Source: Algoriphagus lacus
GTDB taxonomy: Bacteria; Bacteroidota; Bacteroidia; Cytophagales; Cyclobacteriaceae
Length of the DNA stretch: 64,000 nucleotides
Direction of reading: 5' to 3'
NCBI RefSeq assembly: GCF_003583985.1
Contig: NZ_QXML01000013.1
Location: 58,166-122,165 of the forward strand
How positions within the stretch are numbered: the stretch's first letter is position 1; every line of letters starts with the position of its first letter. A model generated the notes under the pieces. That model was not told where the DNA came from. It did no database searches and saw nothing but the letters and a program-made list of their open reading frames with translations. Both the position numbers and the translations under genes were made by a program. Positions 43,644 through 52,763 of this stretch are shown here, in pieces.

Positions 43644-45181
43644 GGAGTAAAAATTCCTCCAAGATCTACCTCAAACAGTTTCGGGGGAACGGTCAGCCCG
43701 CTAAAGCTGATCCGTTCCCCTGAAATTTTTAACTCCAGTTGAGGATCCATCGCAATGCCCTCAGTTTGGCTAAGATTTGCTGGACTACCCAGGAAGAATT
43801 GATTTCCAGGCACTGAGAAAAATTTCCCTGCAACAGGGGCAAAAGTCCAAACGAATGCCCTTGAACTGACTCCACGATTTTCATAACCCAGCAGCACCAT
43901 AATTTTTCCATCGGCACTTATGTCCGCTCCGGTGATCAGACCCTTCGAGTCAAAACTTTCCTCCAAAACCGCTACTTGCTTTCCTGCATTGGCAGAAAGG
44001 GAATAATGCTTGGTTTTCAAGTCTCCCAGATTTTTGGAGAAAAGATGAAGTTGGTTACCACTGAAAACCATTGCCTCGCAGTCAAAATTGTGGTTTGCAT
44101 TGGTACCTGAAAAATCACTCTGGTCCGGGTAACTGAATTCGATGAGTTCAGCGGAAACTTCCACTTGGGTCAAAACTGAATTCAAGGGGATTTTCAGAAT
44201 CTTCAGGTCTTTTCGGGTACCCAAGTTGTTTCCAAAATCTCCGATGAACAAGTGGGTAGGACTGGCTGCCAGATCCTCCCAATCCACATTCGGGATATTG
44301 ATGACTTTGATGGTTCGGAGTAATGCTCCAGTTTGGGGGTTGAGTTCGTAGATTTCAGCTGCATTTCCACCGTCATTGATTGAGAAGAGTCTTCCCTGAA
44401 TCCACTGTAAGCCGGAGGTTTCACTTTGGGAAGCGGGCAATTCAGAGATTGAATAGGGGAGAAGGGTGCTTGGATAGCCGTTTTCTCCCAAAACCAGCAA
44501 TTCAGAACTGACTGTGAAATCCACAGGCTGGAAAAAGTCAGGTGTACCTGTTCCACTAGCCTGAACCTGAAATTGCCGATGGGCAAAGTCAGCTGCATTT
44601 ATTCCGATTCGGAAAGATTTTCCGTTGCTGAGTGCAAGTTCAGTTTTCAGAACTTCGCCGCTCTTTACATAGGTATAATAGAAATCCGTGGTCGCAGAAA
44701 GTGTGCCTGCGGTAGGTTCCAGGACTTTGGGAGCATTGTTGAGGTTGGATTTGGAATAAGTGACCAGTCCATATTCGGTCCTTGCTTTTAATACCACCGA
44801 TTCGGAGGTTTTGCTTACTTCAAGTTGTCCGGTTACACTTATTGGAAGGGTAGCGGAAACATTGGGCCCGGTAGTTACTCCGGTATACTCATAGCCTCCA
44901 AAGGGTAAATCAATTCCATAAGGTTGGCTGAAATTGTTGGGATTAAGGGAGAGGCTAAACGATTCACCGGTTCCGGTTTTGATGAATGTCACCTGAACTG
45001 AACTGGGGAAAACATGCTTCCACTGAAAACTGGCCAAAGTCCTTCCACCGGGCAGGCCCGAATCAGTCAATTCGATGCCTGTGATACTTACTTTTCCGAT
45101 GTTCGAGGTGGGGTCCTCTTTTTCCTTGCAGGAGAAAATCAAAAAAAGAGTGATTGAAAAAATAAAGCTGAAAGGTTTCAT
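43640..45181 (-). CDS. Lipoprotein with a propeller-like domain
   Basis: 513 residues with a lipoprotein signal (MKPFSFIFSITLFLIFSCKEKE). The N-terminal half (about 25-220) looks like two beta-sandwich units. The C-terminal half has strand repeats resembling SdiA-regulated/phytase-like propellers: SETSGLQWIQGRLFSINDGG, VDWEDLAASPTHLFIGDFGNN, FDCEAMVFSGNQLHLFSKN. Acidic D/N-rich loops in these repeats suggest calcium binding. The function is not known. It converges on pgi and overlaps it by four bases. Confidence 0.65.
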   Translation of the reverse strand: MKPFSFIFSITLFLIFSCKEKEDPTSNIGKVSITGIELTDSGLPGGRTLASFQWKHVFPSSVQVTFIKTGTGESFSLSLNPNNFSQPYGIDLPFGGYEYTGVTTGPNVSATLPISVTGQLEVSKTSESVVLKARTEYGLVTYSKSNLNNAPKVLEPTAGTLSATTDFYYTYVKSGEVLKTELALSNGKSFRIGINAADFAHRQFQVQASGTGTPDFFQPVDFTVSSELLVLGENGYPSTLLPYSISELPASQSETSGLQWIQGRLFSINDGGNAAEIYELNPQTGALLRTIKVINIPNVDWEDLAASPTHLFIGDFGNNLGTRKDLKILKIPLNSVLTQVEVSAELIEFSYPDQSDFSGTNANHNFDCEAMVFSGNQLHLFSKNLGDLKTKHYSLSANAGKQVAVLEESFDSKGLITGADISADGKIMVLLGYENRGVSSRAFVWTFAPVAGKFFSVPGNQFFLGSPANLSQTEGIAMDPQLELKISGERISFSGLTVPPKLFEVDLGGIFTP

Positions 45182-45326
45182 AGTGTTAAAATGTTAGGTA
45201 AAAAACGGAATCAATCGCCTTATTTCAAAGAAATTTGAAATCATTGGCCTTCATGACTTTTTCCTAAACACAATTCAAAAACAAAATCGATTGACAGTCT
45301 GTTGAACACCCAAAACATCCTTAGGT

Positions 45327-45740
45327 ATGAAAGAGCTATTAGAAGGTATTGTGATAAATGGGAATGGAAACGGGCACAAAACGGTGCATCAGCCGGAGGA
45401 GAAATTGTTGATCCGTGATGCGGTTTTCGTTCGGCATGAGGGAAACCTGGTCAAATTGAAATACGATGATATTCTCTGGTTGAAAGGTGATGGCAACTAT
45501 ACTACACTTGTAACCCGAACCTCCGTGTTTTCAGTAAGAAATATTCTCAAGGATTTTGAATCTGTATTGCCGGCGGACCGCTTTATGCGGATCCATAAAA
45601 GCTATATCGTGCAGGTTTCGGAAATCAATGCTATCAACACCCGTGAGGTGAAAGTTGGAAAGGATCTGGTACCTGTGGGCCGCACCTACTACCATGACTT
45701 ACTCAACGGAATCCAGAAACTGGGCAATTCCCCGGACTAA
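45327..45740 (+). CDS. LytTR DNA-binding protein without receiver domain
   Basis: 137 residues. A LytTR domain covers about 30-130: AVFVRHEGNLVKLKYDDILWLKGDGNYTTLVT, the ILKDFESVLPADRFMRIHKSYIV recognition segment and INAINTREVKVGKDLVPVGRTYYHDL. The 30-residue N-terminal tail is polar (INGNGNGHK). In two-component versions the domain is fused to a receiver; here it is alone, so regulation is by another route or by autoregulation. It converges on queA with a four-base overlap. Confidence 0.9.
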   Translation: MKELLEGIVINGNGNGHKTVHQPEEKLLIRDAVFVRHEGNLVKLKYDDILWLKGDGNYTTLVTRTSVFSVRNILKDFESVLPADRFMRIHKSYIVQVSEINAINTREVKVGKDLVPVGRTYYHDLLNGIQKLGNSPD

Positions 45741-46945
45741 ATCCACAATAAGCTGCTGTCTCCATAGCTCAGGAAGCGATAGCCCTTATCCAGCGCTTCC
45801 TGATATACTTTTTTCCAGTCTTCTCCCAAGATGGTAGCGATGAGCAGGATCAAAGTCGATCCCGGCTGATGAAAATTGGTGATCAAACCGTCCACCATCC
45901 GGTATCGATAGCCTGGAAAGATGAAGATTTCGGTATTTCCCATGACCGTGTCTGCCCCGGTTTTTTCCATTTGGCTGAGAATTGCATTCAGTGCTTCCGC
46001 TTTAGTTGGGATTCGTTCCCTTTTTTCATAGGGAAAAAGCTTGGGTACAAAAAGTTCCTCTCCCTTTCCCTCGATTAATTTTACACCGTACCAGAATAAA
46101 CTTTCCAAGGTCCGTACTGAGGTAGTACCCACGGCAACAGTTTTTCCCTTTTCAGACAAAAGCTTTTCGATCGCCTTTCGAGTAACCTGAATTTGCTCGC
46201 TGTGCATGGGATGTTCAAGCACGTTTTTAGCGGTGATCGGTTGGAATGTTCCCGCACTGACATGCAGGGTAAGCTGTGCTTCGCGGATTCCTTTTTTTCG
46301 CAGTTTCTCAAAAACCTCATCTGTAAAATGAAGTCCGGCTGTTGGTGCAGCGACTGCCCCCTCCTTTTTGGAATAGACGGTCTGATAGCGGGATTTGTCA
46401 GCCTCGGTTGGTTTTCGATTGAGGTAGGGAGGTAGGGGAACCTCACCACTTGCCTCCACGAGATCGACAAATGCGACACCGGGACTGTCCCAGGAAAACT
46501 CCACCTTCTTTGTTTCCCTGTCAATTAACTTGGCTGAAAGGACCACATCCTCGCCTTTCACCTGCACCTCTCCCTTGAGGATTTCTCCGTCCTTCCATTT
46601 TTTGGCATTGCCGATCATGGTTTCCCAAATGACGGGATGCTTGGCCAGCATGATTTCAGGAATTACTGTAGTCGGAGCTGTGGGTTGCAGTAGAAATATC
46701 TCGATTCTGGCGCCGGTTTCCCGCTGAAAAATCAAGCGTGCAGGGATTACTTTGGTGTCGTTGTAGACCAAAAGCGTGTCTGCAGGCAGCAAGTCGGGAA
46801 TGTCGTAAAAATGGAAATGGCTAATTTTTCCTTTTTGGTAATGCAAAAGCTGGGAGGCATCCCGCTTTTCCAAGGGAAACTTAGCGATGCGTTCCTCGGG
46901 TAATGTATATTCGTACTCGCTCAGGTTAATCTGCGGAATTTCCAT
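45737..46945 (-). CDS. queA: tRNA preQ1(34) S-adenosylmethionine ribosyltransferase-isomerase
   Basis: 402 residues, the penultimate enzyme of queuosine synthesis, transferring ribosyl from SAM to preQ1 in tRNA. Marks: LSEYEYTLPEERIAKFPLEKRDASQLL, VYNDTKVIPARL (about 60), AAPTAGLHFTDEV (about 205), VGTTSVRTLES, and NFHQPGSTLILLIATILG near the end. The length is slightly above the enterobacterial 356 because of an insert near residues 90-130, as in other Bacteroidota. Confidence 0.95.
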   Translation of the reverse strand: MEIPQINLSEYEYTLPEERIAKFPLEKRDASQLLHYQKGKISHFHFYDIPDLLPADTLLVYNDTKVIPARLIFQRETGARIEIFLLQPTAPTTVIPEIMLAKHPVIWETMIGNAKKWKDGEILKGEVQVKGEDVVLSAKLIDRETKKVEFSWDSPGVAFVDLVEASGEVPLPPYLNRKPTEADKSRYQTVYSKKEGAVAAPTAGLHFTDEVFEKLRKKGIREAQLTLHVSAGTFQPITAKNVLEHPMHSEQIQVTRKAIEKLLSEKGKTVAVGTTSVRTLESLFWYGVKLIEGKGEELFVPKLFPYEKRERIPTKAEALNAILSQMEKTGADTVMGNTEIFIFPGYRYRMVDGLITNFHQPGSTLILLIATILGEDWKKVYQEALDKGYRFLSYGDSSLLWI

Positions 46946-46965
46946 CTGTTGGAGGTTTTCGGGCG

Positions 46966-46973
46966 CAAATATA
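46966..46973 (-). promoter_or_regulatory. -7 box of queA
   Basis: On the leftward strand TATATTTG matches TAnnTTTG, 21 bases before the queA ATG. No good TTTG was found 19-21 bases upstream. Confidence 0.45.
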
Positions 46974-47015
46974 GTCCCAGCCCGTCCATTCTTTCTTGTT
47001 TTTGGTTACTAATCC

Positions 47016-48098
47016 ATGATAAATCCCATACAACTCGAATTTTCCTACATCAAAAGGACCCTTGACTTCCGATTTGACGCGGGCACTTCCCGTGGTGTCC
47101 TGAAGACTCGGGACGTCTATTGGATTAAAGCCTTTGATCCGAAAAATCCGGAAATCACCGGTTGGGGAGAAGCGGCTCCTTTGGTCCAACTCAGTCCGGA
47201 TTATCGGGAGGATTTTGAGGAAGTGTTGGCAAAAACGCTCCGGAAAATGACTGGTGAACGTTGGGAATCGAATGCAGATGCGGTCCTTTTCCAACTGAAA
47301 TCATTGATTTCCTTTGACCTTCCTTCTATCCGATTTGGATTGGAAACAGCCATTTTGGACTGGCTAAACGGAGGACGAAAACGGATTTTGGTCAATGAAT
47401 TCTACGATTTCCAACAGCCTATTCCCATCAATGGATTGATTTGGATGGGAGACCGGGAGTTTATGCTTCAACAGATTGACCAAAAGTTTGCCGAAGGCTT
47501 CGAATGCATCAAAATGAAAATCGGGGCCATCGATTTTAAACAGGAAATTGAGCTTTTGACCTATATCCGATCCCGCTTTTCTGCTGATCAAATTACCCTG
47601 AGAGTGGATGCCAATGGGGCTTTTTCGCCAGAGGAAGCATTGAATAAGCTTCAACTGTTGGCTGAATTGGACATTCACAGCATAGAGCAGCCTATCCCGG
47701 CAGGCAGGTGGAAAGAAATGCAAAAGCTCTGCAGGGAAACTTCCTTACCCATAGCACTGGATGAGGAACTGATCGGGGTCAGGGAAAAGGAAGTACTTTT
47801 GGATAACCTCCAACCTCAGCATATCATTCTCAAGCCCACTTTGGTAGGAGGAATTCTCGAAACCCAAGAGTGGATTAGGCTGGCTGAGGCCCGGGGAATG
47901 GGTTGGTGGATGACCTCAGCGCTGGAAAGTAACCTTGGGCTCAATGCCATTTCCCAGCTTGCTTCGACTTTCAAACCGAAGATTCCTCAGGGATTAGGCA
48001 CGGGAAAACTGTATCACAACAATCTGGAATCCCCCTTGGAAATCCACTCCGGATACATTCATTACAACTCTTCCAAAGCTTGGGAAACTCCCGCTTAA
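47016..48098 (+). CDS. menC: o-Succinylbenzoate synthase
   Basis: 360 residues, enolase superfamily of the muconate-lactonising subgroup, a step of menaquinone synthesis. Metal and acid-base residues are visible: KMKIG (Lys, about 167), RVDANGAFS (Asp, about 195), EQPI (Glu, about 226), ALDEELIG (Asp-Glu, about 247) and LKPTLVGG (Lys, about 272). The N-terminal capping domain is FSYIKRTLDF...GWGEAAPL. It faces away from queA, with a gap of 70 bases, and its stop shares TTAA with the lactonase gene. Confidence 0.9.
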   Translation: MINPIQLEFSYIKRTLDFRFDAGTSRGVLKTRDVYWIKAFDPKNPEITGWGEAAPLVQLSPDYREDFEEVLAKTLRKMTGERWESNADAVLFQLKSLISFDLPSIRFGLETAILDWLNGGRKRILVNEFYDFQQPIPINGLIWMGDREFMLQQIDQKFAEGFECIKMKIGAIDFKQEIELLTYIRSRFSADQITLRVDANGAFSPEEALNKLQLLAELDIHSIEQPIPAGRWKEMQKLCRETSLPIALDEELIGVREKEVLLDNLQPQHIILKPTLVGGILETQEWIRLAEARGMGWWMTSALESNLGLNAISQLASTFKPKIPQGLGTGKLYHNNLESPLEIHSGYIHYNSSKAWETPA

Positions 48099-49249
48099 TC
48101 CTCCAATCGGAAAAGGTAAACCGGTTTGTAGAGTTCAGCTTTCCAAGGAGTTTGAGTCAGCTTGCCGGTGATAGAGTCCCGCTCAAAAATCACAATGTCA
48201 TTGCTGGCCTGATGGGCAGAAAGCAGATACTTACCATCTCCGGTTAGATTGAAGTTTCGGGGCATCAGGCCACCGGAGGAAATATTCTGGACGAGCACAT
48301 AAGTGCCAGAGGCATTTTTCCCAAAAACTGAAATCGTATTGGCATCTCCTCGATTGGAAACATAGACTTGCTTTCCGTCGGGTGAAAGCCGGATTTCTGC
48401 AGCACCAACCTTTCCTTCAAACCCTTCAGAAAGCAATGAAAGTCGCTGTTTCGGACTCATTTTGCCATTTTCATAAGCGAACACATCCATCACGGCAGCC
48501 ATTTCCTCTACTACCAAAACTTCTTTTCCATCGGCTGAGAAGGTCAAATGCCTTGGGCCATCGCCTGGAGTCACTGGGAATTCCTCAAATAGACTCAGCG
48601 GTTGGGCTTTGGAAGGATCGAAGTCGTATACGTAGATTTTGTCAGTTCCCAAATCAGCGACCAAGACCCGCTTGCCCTCCGGGTCGAAGGTTGTACTGTG
48701 CACGTGTGGCTTTTCCTGTCGCTCGGGATTAATGCTTTTTCCTTTGTGTTTGATCGTTTGGGCGTGCTCCAATTTCCCTTCGGATGAAACCTTAAAAATA
48801 CTCAGGCTTCCGCCGGTGTAGTTGCCTAATATGACATAATCCTCATTTGGTGAGATCGAAATATGACAGGGATGATCGCCACCTGATTCCTTTTGGTCAA
48901 TCAAGGTAAGGGAATTGTCTTCCGGATTTCGGGTAAAGCTCAATACTTGTCCTCCAGGCACTCCGGATTCTTCTTCCAGAGAAAAGACCCGCTTTCCGTC
49001 CCGTGTTGCAATGACAAAGGATGGATTGGCGATGCCGGCGGCGATGGTTTCTACAGTCAGTAGATTTTCCGCAGGGGAAAAGTACAAATGGTTGATTCCC
49101 TGATGAATGGAATCTGTGTAAGTGCCAACCAAAAATTCATAACTTCGAATAGGAGTGGGTTCTGGTAGGGTTGTCACTTGGGTTTCTTGTTTTGGAGAAG
49201 AACATGCGGCAAGTGCAATCGCCGCAGTAAGAAGATGGCTCGATTTCAT
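48095..49249 (-). CDS. Lipoprotein lactonase, 6-phosphogluconolactonase-like seven-bladed propeller
   Basis: 384 residues. Lipobox in MKSSHLLTAAIALAACSS (LAAC). A lactonase/Pgl-type beta-propeller (PF10282) follows: FLVGTYTDSIHQGINHLYF, HPCHISISPNEDYVILGNYTGGSLSIF, KPHVHSTTFDPEGKRVLVADLGTDKIYVYDF, GPRHLTFSADGKEVLVVEE, AAEIRLSPDGKQVYVSNRGDANTISVF. The His-rich segments form the active-site face. Being a lipoprotein, it cannot serve the cytoplasmic pentose pathway and probably acts on extracytoplasmic sugar lactones. Single gene. Confidence 0.85.
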   Translation of the reverse strand: MKSSHLLTAAIALAACSSPKQETQVTTLPEPTPIRSYEFLVGTYTDSIHQGINHLYFSPAENLLTVETIAAGIANPSFVIATRDGKRVFSLEEESGVPGGQVLSFTRNPEDNSLTLIDQKESGGDHPCHISISPNEDYVILGNYTGGSLSIFKVSSEGKLEHAQTIKHKGKSINPERQEKPHVHSTTFDPEGKRVLVADLGTDKIYVYDFDPSKAQPLSLFEEFPVTPGDGPRHLTFSADGKEVLVVEEMAAVMDVFAYENGKMSPKQRLSLLSEGFEGKVGAAEIRLSPDGKQVYVSNRGDANTISVFGKNASGTYVLVQNISSGGLMPRNFNLTGDGKYLLSAHQASNDIVIFERDSITGKLTQTPWKAELYKPVYLFRLED

Positions 49250-49507
49250 GTGTTTTAATTGTTAACTGTCACCTGGAATCTCGCATGTGCAACATGAATT
49301 CTCCTGTGTGCTGGTAGTGTTATGTTCGATTTCAAGCCCTGAAAATAGGAATTATTTCGAGTTTGGTCTTTTTCTGTTTTGATTAAAAACCGGAATAAAA
49401 TCTATTAAAACGTAAAAAAGTAGCCTTAATACTTGTTGAATTTTTAAATATTGTTCTATAAAATAGATTTTTTATTAATTTGCCTTACCTATTAAATCTG
49501 ACCCTGG

Positions 49508-52045
49508 ATGTTCCAAGTCTATGACACGCAAGTCGCCAAGCGATTTACCATTTACAACAGCCTCTTTTTAGATCTACCCTTTGACGATATCTACGTCACA
49601 GGGACGCTATTGCCCTTTTTGGGTAAAGCCTGTGAACGTGGCTATGCCTCGGGAAAGTCTCCCCGGGAGATCATCGATGGATTTTTTGAGGAAATGATGC
49701 CGGGGGAGAAAAATGAGAAGGAACGGTATGATTTCCTTTTTGAAATGATCCAATACGTAGAGCGTCAGGTGGTTTTGTTTGATTCCATCGAAGATGCGGC
49801 CTATGAAAAAATCAACGATATCAGCGGAAAAGGATCCATCAAAGCCCTGATCAGTAGGGTAGAAAATGACCGGAAAAAAGACGCTTTGATTGAAAAGTTG
49901 AAGAATTTTTCAATCAGATTGACGCTGACAGCGCATCCAACGCAGTTTTACCCAGGACAGGTTCTCGGAATTATCACGGATTTGGAACAAGCTATTCGGG
50001 AGAATGACCTCGAGAATATCAATTTACTGCTTCAGCAATTGGGCAAAACAGGTTTTATCAATCGGGAAAAACCAACCCCCTTTGATGAGGCCATCAGCTT
50101 GATTTGGTATTTGGAAAACGTCTTTTATCACAGTATTCCGGACATCATCATCCGTCTTCTCAATGGGCTCGGTCAACCCCTTCACACTTGGGAAAATCCA
50201 GGCATCCTCAAGGTTGGATTTTGGCCAGGAGGGGATCGTGATGGAAATCCGTTTGTCACCCATGAGACTACCCTTCAGGTAGCCGACCGATTGAAAAAAT
50301 GGCTGATGAGATGCTACTACCGCGACTTGAGGAAAATAAGAAAACGACTGACTTTCAAGCATGTGGAGGAGCATATTGTAAGAGCTGAGCGGGGGATTTA
50401 TTACACCCTCTTTGAAAACAAAGAAATCTACACTTCCAAAGATGACCTCCTTGCAATTTTGTTGGAAGCAAGAGAGGCCTTGATCAAGTACCACGACGGA
50501 CTGTTTCTCGACTTGCTGGACCGATTTATCCTCAAGGTTCGGATTTTCGGATTTCACTTCGCCCACATGGACTTGCGACAAGACAGCCGAAAGCATGATG
50601 CGCTTTGGGAGGAAGTATTCAGCATCCAAGGGAAGGAATTTATCGGTACAGAGGATGAATTGATTGCCAAGGTGATGAAAACCAAAGCGCTACCGTCACT
50701 GGAACATTTCGAAGAGTCTTTTCACAAGGAAATGCTGCAATCCATGGCGACAGTCAAATCTGTGCAGAAGACCAACGGTGAAGAAGGGCTTCACCGCTAT
50801 ATTATTTCCAACTGTCAGTCTGCCCTGCATGTGCTCGAAGTCTACCAGATGGCCAAATTGACCTTGGGTGTGGATACCGGCAAGCTGCCAGTGGATATCG
50901 TTCCCCTATTTGAGACTATTGATGATTTGCAGATGGCTCCGCAAATCATGACAAAGCTTTATCAGATGCCGGAATACAAGGCGCACCTTAAAAGCCGAGG
51001 TATGAAGCAAAACATTATGCTGGGCTTCTCTGACGGAACCAAAGATGGAGGATATCTTAAGGCGAATTGGTCCATTTTGATGGCCAAAGAAGAACTTACC
51101 CGCGTTTCAAGGGAAAGCGGAATTCTAGTGGTATTCTTTGACGGGCGTGGTGGGCCGGTGGCCCGAGGAGGAGGAAATCTCCATAACTTCTATGCTTCGC
51201 TCGGTGAAAAAGTCGAAAATTCCGAAATCCAGGTTACAATTCAGGGCCAGACAATTTCTTCCAATTATGGTAAGCAGGCTTCCTGTACCTATAATTTCGA
51301 GCAGTTGTTGAGTGCCGGAGTTGAGAATCATTTGTATCCGGATGCAGAAAAAAACCTGAATGAAACTCAGCGCGAATTGATCCAAAAGTTGGCTGATATT
51401 GGATACGAGTCTTATAAGGCGCTAAAAAATCACCCCAAGTTTGTACCCTATTTGGAGCACGTGGCACCGCTTAAATTCTTTGGAATGACCAATATCGGTT
51501 CAAGGCCTTTGAAACGAGGGGGGGATTCAGGGTTGAAATTTGAGGATTTGCGAGCCATCCCTTTTGTCGGGTCATGGGCTCAGATGAAACAGAATATCCC
51601 AGGATTTTACGGAGTGGGTTCTGCGATCAAAGTACTTGAAGCGGAAGGTAAGCTGGAAGAATTAAAGAAGCTATATCAGGAAAGCCTCTTTTTCCGGACT
51701 TTGCTTGGCAATTCGATGCAATCGCTCAACAAGTGTTTTTACCCGGCCACTGCTTACTTGAAGGACAATCCTGAATATGGGGATTTTTGGAAAATACTCT
51801 TTGCAGAATATGAGTGTTCGGTGGACATGCTGAAGAAAATCTCCGGAATGAATGAATTGCTCCAGGACAATCCTGTATCCAAGGCATCCATTGAAATTAG
51901 GGAGCGAATTGTTTTGCCTTTGATTACCATACAACAGTATGCGATTCAGATTGGGCTGGAAAAAGGAATGTCAACAGAAATATTGGACAAATTGATTCTC
52001 CGAACCATGTTTGGGATAATCAACGCCACTCGAAATGCCGCTTAA
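49508..52045 (+). CDS. ppc: Phosphoenolpyruvate carboxylase
   Basis: 845 residues. It carboxylates PEP to oxaloacetate to refill the citrate cycle. Signature 1 is LTLTAHPTQ (catalytic His about 143), then GFWPGGDRDGNPFVTHETT (about 237), HMDLRQDSRKHD, MLGFSDGTKDGGYLKANW (about 510; contains the SDxxKDxG signature 2) and FFDGRGGPVARGGGN (about 543). The chain ends IINATRNAA; the usual QNTG terminus, at which aspartate-type feedback ligands and the active site connect, is replaced. A strong terminator follows. A 258-base upstream gap is very AT-rich just before the start. Confidence 0.95.
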   Translation: MFQVYDTQVAKRFTIYNSLFLDLPFDDIYVTGTLLPFLGKACERGYASGKSPREIIDGFFEEMMPGEKNEKERYDFLFEMIQYVERQVVLFDSIEDAAYEKINDISGKGSIKALISRVENDRKKDALIEKLKNFSIRLTLTAHPTQFYPGQVLGIITDLEQAIRENDLENINLLLQQLGKTGFINREKPTPFDEAISLIWYLENVFYHSIPDIIIRLLNGLGQPLHTWENPGILKVGFWPGGDRDGNPFVTHETTLQVADRLKKWLMRCYYRDLRKIRKRLTFKHVEEHIVRAERGIYYTLFENKEIYTSKDDLLAILLEAREALIKYHDGLFLDLLDRFILKVRIFGFHFAHMDLRQDSRKHDALWEEVFSIQGKEFIGTEDELIAKVMKTKALPSLEHFEESFHKEMLQSMATVKSVQKTNGEEGLHRYIISNCQSALHVLEVYQMAKLTLGVDTGKLPVDIVPLFETIDDLQMAPQIMTKLYQMPEYKAHLKSRGMKQNIMLGFSDGTKDGGYLKANWSILMAKEELTRVSRESGILVVFFDGRGGPVARGGGNLHNFYASLGEKVENSEIQVTIQGQTISSNYGKQASCTYNFEQLLSAGVENHLYPDAEKNLNETQRELIQKLADIGYESYKALKNHPKFVPYLEHVAPLKFFGMTNIGSRPLKRGGDSGLKFEDLRAIPFVGSWAQMKQNIPGFYGVGSAIKVLEAEGKLEELKKLYQESLFFRTLLGNSMQSLNKCFYPATAYLKDNPEYGDFWKILFAEYECSVDMLKKISGMNELLQDNPVSKASIEIRERIVLPLITIQQYAIQIGLEKGMSTEILDKLILRTMFGIINATRNAA

Positions 52046-52047
52046 GC

Positions 52048-52081
52048 AAAAGCCCCGAATTGATCCAATTCGGGGCTTTTT
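52048..52081 (+). terminator. Terminator of ppc
   Basis: AAAAGCCCCGAATTG, loop ATC, CAATTCGGGGCTTTTT: a 15-bp perfect stem with U-run. It also lies just past the convergent lipoprotein gene and can work in both directions. Confidence 0.95.
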
Positions 52082-52104
52082 ACTTTTTGAATGATGAAGT
52101 TTCC

Positions 52105-52755
52105 TTATTTTTTGGCAGGACCTGCGATGATGCCGTCTTTGATCATTTGGTCAACTACTACACCTGCAAATGTATGGGAGAATGATTCCAGATTGCTTGG
52201 ATTGGTCGTTTCTGACTGAGAGGACCATACCAAACCTTCGGTTTTTGCATCATACAAGTTGACCTCGATGTAGTAAAGTTTGTCAGTGGTATAATAACCT
52301 GGGTCATAGGTCATAGCACCATAATAGCCATAGTAACCTGAGTATCTGCCATAGTAACCACCATATCCCATAGGGGCGTAAGTGGTTGTTCCCTGTACAT
52401 AGCGGGTTTCAGAAGTTTGGTCAAGAAGTGCTACAGTCAGGATGCCATCGTGTCCAGAATTTCTGATCGTTTCTAGGGCCTTAGCCATACCCTCAGTTGT
52501 TGCCGCTGAACCTACCGGGATAATGTTTAAACTACTTGTTGCAGGAACACCGTCCTCTATTAGGGTTGCCACCAGTTCCTCTTCAAATGCCTGCCGGTTT
52601 ACGAGATTGCTGGTCATTCCGGTTACTAGGATTTTTTTGTAGGGACTGGCAGGTTTTTCCGGACTTGACCAGGAGCCAATGATTTTTGTACTTGGGGAGC
52701 AAGATGCCAGGGCGAATATTACCGCAAGGCTGGCTAGAAAAGATAGTTTTTTCAT
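52105..52755 (-). CDS. Lipoprotein with Gly/Tyr-rich insert (DUF4136-like)
   Basis: 216 residues. Lipoprotein signal MKKLSFLASLAVIFALASCSP (lipobox LASC). The middle has IGSWSSPEKPASPYKKILVTGM and a glycine/tyrosine-rich stretch (GYGGYYGRYSGYYGYYG, about 127-143). The end, YYIEVNLYDAKTEGLVWSSQSET, resembles the DUF4136 C-terminal strand pattern. It is the last gene of a leftward envelope cluster, nine bases after its neighbour. Function unknown; location most likely inner leaflet of the outer membrane. Confidence 0.7.
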   Translation of the reverse strand: MKKLSFLASLAVIFALASCSPSTKIIGSWSSPEKPASPYKKILVTGMTSNLVNRQAFEEELVATLIEDGVPATSSLNIIPVGSAATTEGMAKALETIRNSGHDGILTVALLDQTSETRYVQGTTTYAPMGYGGYYGRYSGYYGYYGAMTYDPGYYTTDKLYYIEVNLYDAKTEGLVWSSQSETTNPSNLESFSHTFAGVVVDQMIKDGIIAGPAKK

Positions 52756-52763
52756 TTTAGTAG

